DNA of 64,000 nt from Hippasteria phrygiana. Its lineage: Eukaryota > Echinodermata > Asteroidea > Valvatida > Goniasteridae. Location: assembly GCA_037893225.1 (NCBI GenBank), contig JAZGUH010000322.1, positions 186,001 to 250,000 of the forward strand, written 5' to 3'. A program made the translations under genes and the position numbers. The notes below the pieces were generated by a model. It made no database searches, was not told where the DNA came from, and worked only from the letters and a program-made list of their open reading frames with translations. This document shows positions 1 through 10,057 of this stretch, piece after piece. Numbering within the stretch: position 1 is the stretch's first letter; each line of letters starts with the position of its first letter.

Positions 1-688
1 ATTTGGGTTGTGGAGTGTCTGATTTTCACCTCTATTATTCAGAATCAAAACCGCGAAAAAAGAGATACCCCGGTAAATACGTGTAGGCCACATGAACGAG
101 GAACAGCGTGTGTGAAAGCAGCGTAATTGTATGTGACCTGTCCATGTATAGACCTTATCGCAAATACTGCCTGGTTGAAATGTCACAATGGTTACAATGC
201 ATTGTTGGAAGGCAAAAGTCACAAACATTGCTCCTGTTTCCTTCCCACAATGCCTTTTCTAAATGATGGGCCTAACATTATTAGGCCTACAAAAATGCAT
301 CCTCTACAACTTATTCCATTCCTCTCTCATTTCCCAACTTTCGGTCGACAAATCACTTTAATGAATCACTTTATTCATCGTTTAAAAAAAGTATTTTTAA
401 CAAGAAATATAAATTGAATTCTCAAAAGCTATTTCACGCAAATGGGCCTATCATGATTACGTAAGAATAATGCTTTTGTTCTGAACTATTTGTAAGCATA
501 CAAAAGCCGGGATGTATTTTTTTTCTGAGATGTGAGGGCAGTATTGCTTTGATGTCAATCAAGGTACTCGTGAGTTACTGCACTACTCTTTCAAAGTTTT
601 GTATCTGATAATTTTCATTGAAGTTTGTTCAAAGTGATGTATAAAAATGTTCCACAAATTACTACACTACACACAAAACGCACTATAG
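1..688. other. Flanking DNA, no recognisable gene
   Basis: AT-rich, single-copy-looking sequence. The longest open stretch (127-417, 96 codons) has low-complexity, cysteine- and histidine-scattered composition with no recognisable domain and no supporting splice or promoter context, so I do not call it. I see no RNA gene or tandem repeat here. Confidence 0.6.
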
Positions 689-1181
689 TAGGCAGATTCA
701 GGAAAATTTCAAGTTGCTTCAATCCTTTTAAATATTATATCACTGGAAAGAGTAAAAAGTAAGAAATAAAATGAGGGGTCAATGGTCATAAAAGGTTAAC
801 CCTGTGCAAAGTTATGGATTTTTGTTGATTAAAAATTTGGGTCATTTTGGAGGACAATTTTAGTTTAACCCCAACGCCCTAGGGCATGTGGAAAATCATA
901 TGGAGGATTCAGGACTGTTAGGGTTAAAAGTTGTGACCATGTTGCTAATTGCTACATTTGTAAATTGAAAATGTGAGCTTCATTTATTTCATATCAATTT
1001 GTTATCAATATAAATATAATTTTAGGAGTCATTTAAAATAGTAACAATTAACAAACACCAATTATTTGCTAATAAATGATCAAAAACTAAATAAAAACAA
1101 ATTATAAGCCGGTCACAGTGCTGACAGAAGATTGGGTATCGCAAATAGCGCCGCCAACGCCGGTTCACGTGAATCTGCCTA
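689..1181. mobile_element. Candidate miniature inverted-repeat element (MITE)
   Basis: The ends are perfect 12-bp inverted repeats, TAGGCAGATTCA at 689-700 and TGAATCTGCCTA at 1170-1181. They are flanked by the same 7-bp direct repeat ACTATAG (682-688 and 1182-1188), as expected for a target-site duplication. CTATAG is itself palindromic, so the inverted repeat could instead be read as about 19 bp with one indel and no duplication. The 493-bp interior has no transposase-like frame, so it would be non-autonomous. A 7- to 8-bp duplication would fit hAT- or P-like families, but the terminus is not diagnostic. Confidence 0.5.
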
Positions 1182-1742
1182 ACTATAGAGGTGCCTGGAA
1201 TTTATTCTGAAAATCTCCCTGGATTTTGAAGCCAACTTACCGGTACATGCATACCGCTACTACCGTACATCAGTGTACATCTTAGACACACACTTGTATG
1301 GTGTATTCAACTCTGTGAACATTTAGAAGTACTGGAGTACAAAGTTTAATTATCTGCAACAGAGTAGTAAGGCCAAGTAAAAAATAAAGTTTAGTATTTG
1401 GGTTTTTTTAATTTAAAAAAGGTAGGAGGGAGAGGCTTTCTAAATTTTTATTTTCAATGTGGCCACCATTCTTTTTAAAATTTCCGACAACCGTAAGTTT
1501 TAAACTGTTCAAAGATGCAAAAATGGAAGAGACATGTTGGACAAGAGAATTGAACATGTTTACAGTGGTTTTTAATACTAGTTTTTTAAGTTATGACTCG
1601 CCAGTATTTTGTTTTCCGATGGATCGGTTGACATTTTGTTTATTTTTCTCACCTCATTTGGTAAAAATTTTAAAAATCCAGTCGGCCCCCAAAAAGGAAG
1701 CGGGCTGCATGGGACGCCAAACATTCTTTTTTTTACTTCGCT
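1182..1742. other. Flanking DNA, no recognisable gene
   Basis: AT-rich sequence between two candidate transposons. Short open frames here (for example 1457-1852) run into the next repeat element and have no recognisable protein features. I see no other structure. Confidence 0.55.
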
Positions 1743-2030
1743 TTAACCCCTTGCGTACGGATGCCGCAAATGTGCGCAAAAAAAACAGTGCCACCAGGCC
1801 GGATGACGCAATTGTCCACCGTTTGTGCAGTTTCAATCCATTGTTGGATTAAACAGTGCCACCAGGCCGATGACACCATTGGCCGCTGTTTGTGCAGTTT
1901 CAATCCATTGTTGGATTATTGTGTATAGGTTACGCTTGACTGCACAAACACATTGTAGCGGTTCGCTTGGCTGCCATAACCGCCGAGGCACCCCGACGTC
2001 TCCCGTAAAATACCGTGCTCAAGGGGTTAA
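1743..2030. mobile_element. Candidate piggyBac-like MITE with TTAA ends
   Basis: The element starts TTAACCCCTTG and ends CAAGGGGTTAA. Beyond TTAA the inverted termini (CCCCTTGCGTACGG against CCCCTTGAGCACGG) match at 11 of 14 positions. TTAA at both outer edges plus a C-rich terminus is the known arrangement for piggyBac-superfamily insertions. The interior (about 280 bp) cannot encode a transposase and carries a 66-68-bp tandem duplication. GC content is clearly higher than in the surrounding DNA. Family assignment is inference. Confidence 0.55.
1784..1917. repeat. Two-copy tandem duplication, 66-68-bp unit
   Basis: The unit beginning AACAGTGCCACCAGGCC and ending CATTGTTGGATT occurs twice in a row (about 1784-1851 and 1852-1917). 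The outer parts are identical and the middle is diverged by several substitutions and short indels (for example ATGACGCAATTGTCC against ATGACACCATTGGCC). It lies within the candidate piggyBac-like MITE. Confidence 0.85.
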
Positions 2031-2850
2031 TACTGTGCATTGTATTTTGCAGTGCATGTGTGTACATTTTATCAAGGCAATGACATGATGCAGAACGTTC
2101 TGAAATGAACGGCCGATAGATTCTTCGACCAGAATGAATGCTGGTTCTTGGTAATTTGCCCAAGTATGCTGTTTTGACCTCCTATCCCCCTATCCAACTG
2201 AAATACCAGTGTATTTGGTTTGCTCTGCTCCCAGCCAAGATCCCACCTGCCAAGTATGGCACTCGCAAATAATCAGAAATGATGTCTGCTGGCAAACCTA
2301 CCAACCCAAGCCTAAAGAGCACACTGCGTGACTTGCTCACTTTACCCACATGCACCACGGCTTTTTCAACAGGCAGCCACTTAGAAGGTGTAGAGGATGT
2401 TTGTTTTCATAGGGCATAATTCCAATAGGTTGGGTAGATGAGGGCCTGAAAGTAGAAATTGTTGTTAATTGTCATAAGTGGGGGTATTTGGTGACGTGAT
2501 AGTGCCCACTGAGATAATTAGGTACTGTGGGAGGGCTGTTACTGTTTGGCTGCCAGAATGTCACTGTACATTGTACATTTACAAAGTCTCCAAGTATTCC
2601 CCCCCCCCCCCCCCTCCCTGCCAGTGAGATGTAAGCATGAAGGACAAGGTATTGTAGGAATTTATATCATTTAGGAATCTTGACGACCCGGGGCACGACT
2701 TGAACAGTATTTTTAAGAATTCTGTCCTAAATCTATTTTTTTGTACGGGTAATTAAGTCGGTCCCCGGAGTCCCATACGTAAGGCACCATGTTTTCTTAC
2801 AGTCGGTCTAGGGATTAATTACAAATTCTTGCTGTATTCTTCTTGCAGAT
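2031..2850. other. Flanking DNA, no recognisable gene
   Basis: Mixed-composition single-copy sequence without a supportable gene. It contains a 16-base poly-C run. The last bases (TTCTTCTTGCAG at about 2838-2849) look like a splice acceptor, but no coding exon follows and the next base begins a candidate transposon terminus. Confidence 0.55.
2599..2614. repeat. Poly-C homopolymer (16 C)
   Basis: Uninterrupted run of 16 C followed by TCCCTG. It is prone to length error in sequencing and to slippage. Confidence 0.9.
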
Positions 2851-3919
2851 GGGTTATTCCATGAAATTGAGACACGCACATTTTGGCAGTCTTTGATCAT
2901 GTAATTGTTTTTCTTGTTTAAACTAAACTGACTTTAATGGTGATTATAGTATGAACTTGAAGAGTAAAGGGAAGGCTTTTGAATGATACAAAACATGAGG
3001 GCATTCAATGTGATATATTTATGTTTTGTTACCAAGTGTGATGGTGTCCCCGGCTAAATTATGGGGTAATTTTGTGACATAAAAACTTAAGTACAAATAG
3101 GGTTCAGAGGTTAAAAATATTTACTATTTTTTGTCTTTTACATGAGAAGTACATGTAACTTAACAAGAAATAATATTTTCAGTATCTCTTACATATTTTC
3201 TGTTATAATTTAGCTAACAAATCTGTTGTTAAGGAGGTAACGGATGGTGTCCCACTTTGTTAAATTTTGTTACATTCTGCCTGCATGTCTATTTTTTTTC
3301 TTTTCATCAATTGAAGTCTTAATTAAATTTATTTTCTTTTGTGTGATTACCATTTTAATAAAATTAACTTGTAGAGTCAATATATTGGACTGCTTTAAAA
3401 AATTCGGGCAAAATGGACTTGGATGTAACGGTGGTGTCCCACGTTACATCCTAACAATTTTGGGAACTTTCTTCCATAATTTATCTGTAAGCAGTATGTG
3501 AAATGTCCATGCAACCATGATAACAAAGACTTGGAGAACCTCTTTTTAAAAACATAAAAAAGACCCCCTAAATTGATGGAGTGGTGTCCCATGTTACATC
3601 CTTGCAGGCTTGCCAAATCAATTATTACATCAAATGTTTTAGCCAACTGTATTTGATGGGTATGTAAAAGTATACCATTTTCGAACTACCACATACAGAT
3701 TTGGATGCTTTAACATGATTATTTATGAATTATGAGCAACATAAACTAAGATGTAACCGGGACACCGTGACCCTGAACTAAATATTATGTCACAATAAAT
3801 CTAACCTAAGATGAAATAATTGTTTAGAATCAGATGTGGTGTAACACATTTATTTTACACCAATTTAAAAAAGTTACCAATATGTCCCACACTTTGTCTC
3901 AACTTCATGGAAATGACCC
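2851..3919. mobile_element. Candidate non-autonomous TIR element, about 1.07 kb
   Basis: The left end GGGTTATTCCATGAAATTGA is closely matched by the reverse complement of the right end (GGGTCATTTCCATGAAGTTG and onward GAGACA), about 24 bp with a one-base gap. Both ends are flanked by AGAT (2847-2850 and 3920-3923), a possible 4-bp target duplication. The interior is AT-rich, has no transposase frame, and repeats the motif GGTGTCCC. The pairing of termini is seen directly. That it is a transposon is inference, since a 4-bp duplication can occur by chance. Confidence 0.5.
3043..3766. repeat. Dispersed GGTGTCCC motif cluster
   Basis: GGTGTCCC occurs forward at 3043, 3246, 3433 and 3583, and inverted (GGGACACC) at 3759. 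Three of the five are joined to a GTTACATCC-type or GGTTACAT-type motif. At 3421-3451 the motif sits in the loop of a perfect 10-bp inverted repeat (GGATGTAACG and CGTTACATCC with 11 bases between). All copies lie inside the candidate TIR element. Confidence 0.75.
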
Positions 3920-4156
3920 AGATGCTAAACAACACTGAATTCATAATTGTTTTAAGACTATCAGAGGATTAACATGCGCAAATACTTGGACTCTGGTCCC
4001 TGCACATGTAAGCAACGTAAAGGTGTTTGTGATTTAAATTTGGAAGGACCAAGAGGTTCGTATAACTGTATTTGGTATTGTGGAGGAAACATCTTGTAAC
4101 AAAAAATCTAATGAGAAAAAAGCCAACCAACCAACCAGTAAAATAAATTTAATCCA
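3920..4156. other. Last flanking DNA before the giant repeat
   Basis: Single-copy-looking sequence with a small (AACC)3 run near 4123-4138. It passes directly into the 18-bp minisatellite with no copy of the 1.3-kb spacer, so this is the real left border of the repeat locus. Confidence 0.7.
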
Positions 4157-5536
4157 CGTTTGGGGGACCAAGGGCGTTTGGGGGACCAAGGGCGTTTGGG
4201 GGACCAAGGGCGTTTGGGGGACCAAGGGCGTTTGGGGGACCAAGGGCGTTTGGGGGACCAAGGGCGTTTGGGGGACCAAGGGCGTTTGGGGGACCAAGGG
4301 CGTTTGGGGGACCAAGGGCGTTTGGGGGACCAAGGGCGTTTGGGGGACCAAGGGCGTTTGGGGGACCAAGGGCGTTTGGGGGACCAAGGGCGTTTGGGGG
4401 ACCAAGGGCGTTTGGGGGACCAAGGGCGTTTGGGGGACCAAGGGCGTTTGGGGGACCAAGGGCGTTTGGGGGACCAAGGGCGTTTGGGGGACCAAGGGCG
4501 TTTGGGGGACCAAGGGCGTTTGGGGGACCAAGGGCGTTTGGGGGACCAAGGGCGTTTGGGGGACCAAGGGCGTTTGGGGGACCAAGGGCGTTTGGGGGAC
4601 CAAGGGCGTTTGGGGGACCAAGGGCGTTTGGGGGACCAAGGGCGTTTGGGGGACCAAGGGCGTTTGGGGGACCAAGGGCGTTTGGGGGACCAAGGGCGTT
4701 TGGGGGACCAAGGGCGTTTGGGGGACCAAGGGCGTTTGGGGGACCAAGGGCGTTTGGGGGACCAAGGGCGTTTGGGGGACCAAGGGCGTTTGGGGGACCA
4801 AGGGCGTTTGGGGGACCAAGGGCGTTTGGGGGACCAAGCGCGTTTGGGGGACCAAGCGCGTTTGGGGGACCAAGCGCGTTTGGGGGACCAAGCGCGTTTG
4901 GGGGACCAAGCGCGTTTGGGGGACCAAGCGCGTTTGGGGGACCAAGCGCGTTTGGGGGACCAAGGGCGTTTGGGGGACCAAGGGCGTTTGGGGGACCAAG
5001 GGCGTTTGGGGGACCAAGGGCGTTTGGGGGACCAAGGGCGTTTGGGGGACCAAGGGCGTTTGGGGGACCAAGGGCGTTTGGGGGACCAAGGGCGTTTGGG
5101 GGACCAAGGGCGTTTGGGGGACCAAGCGCGTTTGGGGGACCAAGGGCGTTTGGGGGACCAAGGGCGTTTGGGGGACCAAGGGCGTTTGGGGGACCAAGGG
5201 CGTTTGCGGGACCAAGGGCGTTTGCGGGACCAAGGGCGTTTGCGGGACCAAGGGCGTTTGGGGGACCAAGGGCGTTTGGGGGACCAAGGGCGTTTGGGGG
5301 ACCAAGGGCGTTTGGGGGACCAAGGGCGTTTGGGGGACCAAGGGCGTTTGGGGGACCAAGGGCGTTTGGGGGACCAAGGGCGTTTGGGGGACCAAGGGCG
5401 TTTCGGGGACCAAGGGCGTTTGGGGGACCAAGGGCGTTTGGGGGACCAAGGGCGTTTGGGGGACCAAGGGCGTTTGGGGGACCAAGGGCGTTTGGGGGAC
5501 CAAGGGCGTTTGGGGGACCAAGGGCGTTTGGGGGAC
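4157..5536 (+). repeat. 18-bp minisatellite array 1 (about 77 copies)
   Basis: Consensus GGGGGACCAAGGGCGTTT, 67% GC, 9 G against 3 C on this strand. Mostly GGG-type monomers. A block of seven GCG-type monomers lies near 4838-4960 and a single one near 5127. Three consecutive monomers read TTTGCGGGA (about 5204-5245) and one reads TTTCGGGGA (about 5401). These rare variants recur in arrays 13, 23 and 26, so the 3' half of this array shares ancestry with them. It is the only array that starts in single-copy DNA rather than in a spacer. Confidence 0.97.
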
Positions 5537-5678
5537 TGATTATACTTTTTAGGGGAATGATTATACTTTTTAGGGGAATGATTATACTTTTTAGGGGAAT
5601 GATTATACTTTTTAGGGGAATGATTATACTTTTTAGGGGGAATGATTATACTTTTTAGGGGAATGATTATACTTTTTA
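5531..5678 (+). repeat. 21-bp array 1 (7 copies)
   Basis: Unit GGGGAATGATTATAC plus TTTTTA. The first copy is fused to the last 18-mer through a shared GGGGAC, so the two arrays overlap by six bases. The sixth copy has one extra G, which is diagnostic of the 7-copy form. The last copy runs into the palindrome ACTTTTTAAAAAGT. Confidence 0.96.
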
Positions 5679-5684
5679 AAAAGT
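5671..5684. repeat. 14-bp perfect palindrome at 21-mer/spacer junction
   Basis: ACTTTTTAAAAAGT is its own reverse complement. It forms because the final 21-mer ends in ACTTTTTA and the spacer begins AAAAGT. It recurs at each intact junction in the locus; only the first is listed. Confidence 0.9.
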
Positions 5685-6993
5685 ACAAATTATGCAACCT
5701 GTTTCAAACTAATGTCAAGTGCTCTTGAAATCTAAATTTAAAAATGGATACACTTCAAGTGAGCAGAGTATGTAGAAAAAATTAACCATGCTCAGATCCT
5801 CTGGTAATTTCACGCCAATTCAATGTACATGTACTGTAGCTGAATATTAATTTAGAAATGCTGCTAGAATATACAAGAACATAATAAATTGGTTAGTACC
5901 AGTCATTTGATACATGTATAGCAACCCTAAGTAAATTTAGAATTACTCTTTTGAAATAAAAGAACATTGTAGTTGTGATTGTTTTTGTAACTGAAACACA
6001 TAATTATTATGGCTTTATTGTGATCCATACCGACCTGATTTGTTTGCTGAAACATGTAATTAAATAATCTTGATATATTAAACTTTATGTATGTGTTGCA
6101 CAATTAATTTAGAAATCATCTTTCAAAATCAAAAAGTTGGCATGGGATTATTCCTTAATATTGGGGAATATTTAATACAAATAGTGGAAAACAATTAACT
6201 AATCAATTGCGAAAAGAAAAATATGAGAAAGAAACATATTAATTTCAAAAGTAAATGTCTGAAACGGACGTCTGTGATTAGGATGGAAATAGAGCATCTA
6301 TATAGTATCTGTAGGCATGGACCAAAATCAGCTGGAGCATGTCTTGTCAACACAAAAGTATCACTCTAAAGACCACAAACTAGCACTCAATATTCAAATT
6401 ATGTTACACCTGCAATAATTACACATTCAGACGGGGTCCTATTTTGATATTTCAGCCTGATACATTGTATGACTTGACAAGATATTCTTTCAATCTTTTT
6501 TAAAAAATGTGTTTCAACATGCATCAAGCAAAAGATAAATCTGCGCAACAAGTACCTACATGTAGGTAAGAATTTAAACTCAGGGTTCTAAAAATCAACA
6601 GTAAGTGGGTGAACAATCACCTTAAACTTGGGTTAACTTTTTTTTAAAACCACCCTGTAATTACCGTTATTCTGTCCCGCTTGTATTTATTTGTATGTGA
6701 ATATTAGAGTAAAATGACAATTGATGGTAAATGAATTTTTTTTTGGGGGGGGGGGGGATCTAGGTTTTTATGGTCGGTCGGGTTACGGTAAACAAATATT
6801 TTCTTCTTAGTCCTTTCTTGTTCAATAGACCCATGTACTGATGACGTTATCGTGTTGCATTATGGGAGCATTAGCAGGTCATTTTTTACTTGAATACATT
6901 AATAGTCTTAATTGAATTACAATTGACAAAACCAAATATTGTAGTTTTGGGATACCCATTCCTGTCAAAAACTCTAAAGAGGAACAATTTTGA
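5679..6993. repeat. Spacer 1, haplotype A
   Basis: AT-rich spacer of 1315 bp with no supportable gene. Haplotype A markers: ATACATGTATAGC, CCATACCGACC, ATTACCGTT and TATGTGAAT. It carries a T9-G13 homopolymer junction near 6736-6757 and ends AAAGAGGAACAATTTTGA before the next array. Confidence 0.96.
6553..6568. repeat. 16-bp perfect palindrome TACCTACATGTAGGTA
   Basis: Perfect self-complementary sequence within the spacer, present in every full-length spacer and in spacer 14. It is lost from the truncated spacers 13, 17, 19 and 23. It could form a cruciform or bind a dimeric protein; neither is shown. Confidence 0.9.
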
Positions 6994-7484
6994 GGGACCA
7001 AGGGCGTTTGGGGGACCAAGGGCGTTTGGGGGACCAAGCGCGTTTGGGGGACCAAGCGCGTTTGGGGGACCAAGCGCGTTTGGGGGACCAAGCGCGTTTG
7101 GGGGACCAAGGGCGTTTGGGGGACCAAGGGCGTTTGGGGGACCAAGGGCGTTTGGGGGACCAAGGGCGTTTGGGGGACCAAGGGCGTTTGGGGGACCAAG
7201 GGCGTTTGGGGGACCAAGGGCGTTTGGGGGACCAAGGGCGTTTGGGGGACCAAGGGCGTTTGCGGGACCAAGGGCGTTTGGGGGACCAAGGGCGTTTGGG
7301 GGACCAAGGGCGTTTGGGGGACCAAGGGCGTTTGGGGGACCAAGGGCGTTTAGGGGACCAAGGGCGTTTGGGGGACCAAGGGCGTTTGGGGGACCAAGGG
7401 CGTTTGGGGGACCAAGGGCGTTTGGGGGACCAAGGGCGTTTGGGGGACCAAGGGCGTTTGGGGGACCAAGGGCGTTTGGGGGAC
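6994..7484 (+). repeat. 18-bp minisatellite array 2 (about 27 copies)
   Basis: Barcode starts with two GGG-type, then four GCG-type, then GGG-type throughout. This is the usual start after an A-type spacer. One monomer reads TTTGCGGGA near 7260 and one TTTAGGGGA near 7350. Confidence 0.97.
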
Positions 7485-7605
7485 TGATTATACTTTTTAG
7501 GGGAATGATTATACTTTTTAGGGGAATGATTATACTTTTTAGGGGAATGATTATACTTTTTAGGGGGAATGATTATACTTTTTAGGGGAATGATTATACT
7601 TTTTA
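7479..7605 (+). repeat. 21-bp array 2 (6 copies)
   Basis: Same layout as the 7-copy form, with the extra G in the penultimate copy, but one copy fewer. It is followed by a B-type spacer, whereas 7-copy arrays are otherwise followed by A-type, so unit 2 looks recombinant. Confidence 0.95.
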
Positions 7606-8918
7606 AAAAGTACAAATTATGCAACCTGTTTCAAACTAATGTCAAGTGCTCTTGAAATCTAAATTTAAAAATGGATACACTTCAAGTGAGCAGAGTATGT
7701 AGAAAAAATTAACCATGCTCAGATCCTCTGGTAATTTCACGCCAATTCAATGTACATGTACTGTAGCTGAATATTAATTTAGAAATGCTGCTAGAATATA
7801 CAAGAACATAATAAATTGGTTAGTACCAGTCATTTGATACATGTATAGCAACCCTAAGTAAATTTAGAATTACTCTTTTGAAATAAAAGAACATTGTAGT
7901 TGTGATTGTTTTTGTAACTGAAACACATAATTATTATGGCTTTATTGTGATCCATAACCGACCTGATTTGTTTGCTGAAACATGTAATTAAATAATCTTG
8001 ATATATTAAACTTTATGTATGTGTTGCACAATTAATTTAGAAATCATCTTTCAAAATCAAAAAGTTGGCATGGGATTATTCCTTAATATTGGGGAATATT
8101 TAATACAAATAGTGGAAAACAATTAACTAATCAATTGCGAAAAGAAAAATATGAGAAAGAAACATATTAATTTCAAAAGTAAATGTCTGAAACGGACGTC
8201 TGTGATTAGGATGGAAATAGAGCATCTATATAGTATCTGTAGGCATGGACCAAAATCAGCTGGAGCATGTCTTGTCAACACAAAAGTATCACTCTAAAGA
8301 CCACAAACTAGCACTCAATATTCAAATTATGTTACACCTGCAATAATTACACATTCAGACGGGGTCCTATTTTGATATTTCAGCCTGATACATTGTATGA
8401 CTTGACAAGATATTCTTTCAATCTTTTTTTAAAAATGTGTTTCAACATGCATCAAGCAAAAGATAAATCTGCGCAACAAGTACCTACATGTAGGTAAGAA
8501 TTTAAACTCAGGGTTCTAAAAATCAACAGTAAGTGGGTGAACAATCACCTTAAACTTGGGTTAACTTTTTTTTAAAACCACCCTGTAATTACCCGTTATT
8601 CTGTCCCGCTTGTATTTATTTGTATGTAAATATTAGAGTAAAATGACAATTGATGGTAAATGAAATTTTTTTTGGGGGGGGGATCTAGGTTTTTATGGTC
8701 GGTCGGGTTACGGTAAACAAATATTTTCTTCTTAGTCCTTTCTTGTTCAATAGACCCATGTACTGATGACGTTATCGTGTTGCATTATGGGAGCATTAGC
8801 AGGTCATTTTTTACTTGAATACATTAATAGTCTTAATTGAATTACAATTGACAAAACCAAATATTGTAGTTTTGGGATACCCATTCCTGTCAAAAACTCT
8901 AAAGAGGAACAATTTTGA
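7606..8918. repeat. Spacer 2, haplotype B
   Basis: 1313 bp. Haplotype B markers: CCATAACCGACC, ATTACCCGTT, TATGTAAAT and AATGAAA before a T8-G9 tract. All complete B spacers in the window have exactly this length. Confidence 0.96.
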
Positions 8919-10057
8919 GGGACCAAGGGCGTTTGGGGGACCAAGGGCGTTTGGGGGACCAAGGGCGTTTGGGGGACCAAGGGCGTTTGGGGGACCAAGC
9001 GCGTTTGGGGGACCAAGCGCGTTTGGGGGAACAAGCGCGTTTGGGGGACCAAGCGCGTTTGGGGGACCAAGGGCGTTTGGGGGACAAAGGGCGTTTGGGG
9101 GACAAAGGGCGTTTGGGGGACCAAGCGCGTTTGGGGGACCAAGCGCGTTTGGGGGACCAAGCGCGTTTGGGGGACCAAGCGCGTTTGGGGGACCAAGCGC
9201 GTTTGGGGGACCAAGCGCGTTTGGGGGACCAAGCGCGTTTGGGGGACCAAGCGCGTTTGGGGGACCAAGCGCGTTTGGGGGACCAAGCGCGTTTGGGGGA
9301 CCAAGCGCGTTTGGGGGACCAAGCGCGTTTGGGGGACCAAGCGCGTTTGGGGGACCAAGCGCGTTTGGGGGACCAAGCGCGTTTGGGGGACCAAGCGCGT
9401 TTGGGGGACCAAGCGCGTTTGGGGGACCAAGCGCGTTTGGGGGACCAAGCGCGTTTGGGGGACCAAGCGCGTTTGGGGGACCAAGGGCGTTTGGGGGACC
9501 AAGGGCGTTTGGGGGACCAAGCGCGTTTGGGGGACCAAGGGCGTTTGGGGGACCAAGCGCGTTTGGGGGACCAAGGGCGTTTGGGGGACCAAGGGCGTTT
9601 GGGGGACCAAGGGCGTTTGGGGGACCAAGGGCGTTTGGGGGACCAAGGGCGTTTGGGGGACCAAGGGCGTTTGGGGGACCAAGGGCGTTTGGGGGACCAA
9701 GGGCGTTTGGGGGACCAAGGGCGTTTGGGGGACCAAGGGCGTTTGGGGGACCAAGGGCGTTTGGGGGACCAAGGGCGTTTGGGGGACCAAGGGCGTTTGG
9801 GGGACCAAGCGCGTTTGGGGGACCAAGCGCGTTTGGGGGACCAAGCGCGTTTGGGGGACCAAGGGCGTTTGGGGGACCAAGGGCGTTTGGGGGACCAAGG
9901 GCGTTTGGGGGACCAAGGGCGTTTGGGGGACCAAGGGCGTTTGGGGGACCAAGGGCGTTTGGGGGACCAAGGGCGTTTGGGGGACCAAGGGCGTTTGGGG
10001 GACCAAGGGCGTTTGGGGGACCAAGGGCGTTTGGGGGACCAAGGGCGTTTGGGGGAC
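8919..10057 (+). repeat. 18-bp minisatellite array 3 (about 63 copies)
   Basis: Barcode starts with four GGG-type and two GCG-type, then a GGGGAACAAGCGCG variant. It continues to a pair of GACAAAGGG variants, then 20 consecutive GCG-type monomers (9121-9480), then mostly GGG-type with three GCG-type near 9809-9850. The opening and the 20-monomer run recur in arrays 19 and 21. Confidence 0.97.

Noticed and set aside
36..417. A 96-codon open frame at 127-417 in the left flank
   Set aside because: Short, no recognisable domain, and an AT-rich context without splice, promoter or polyadenylation support.
796..927. A second TTAACCCT...AGGGTTAA piggyBac-like element
   Set aside because: Only about five bases of the termini pair beyond TTAA, which is too little to separate from chance in AT-rich DNA. 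It also lies inside the candidate MITE at 689-1181.
1457..2163. Open frames of 60-131 codons on both strands
   Set aside because: They overlap each other and the candidate piggyBac-like MITE with its tandem duplication, and they have no recognisable protein features.
3244..3646. Two opposing open frames of about 85 codons
   Set aside because: They lie inside the candidate TIR element and owe their similarity to the repeated GGTGTCCC/GTTACATCC motifs. No domain is visible.
5679..6993. Ribosomal intergenic spacer
   Set aside because: The alternation of subrepeats and spacer resembles rDNA spacers, but no 18S, 5.8S, 28S or 5S sequence appears anywhere in the window.
5679..6993. Spacer as a Helitron or other transposon with a central minisatellite
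   Set aside because: I found no convincing CTRR-type hairpin terminus, no terminal inverted repeats and no target duplications at the spacer edges. Copies occur only in tandem within this window.
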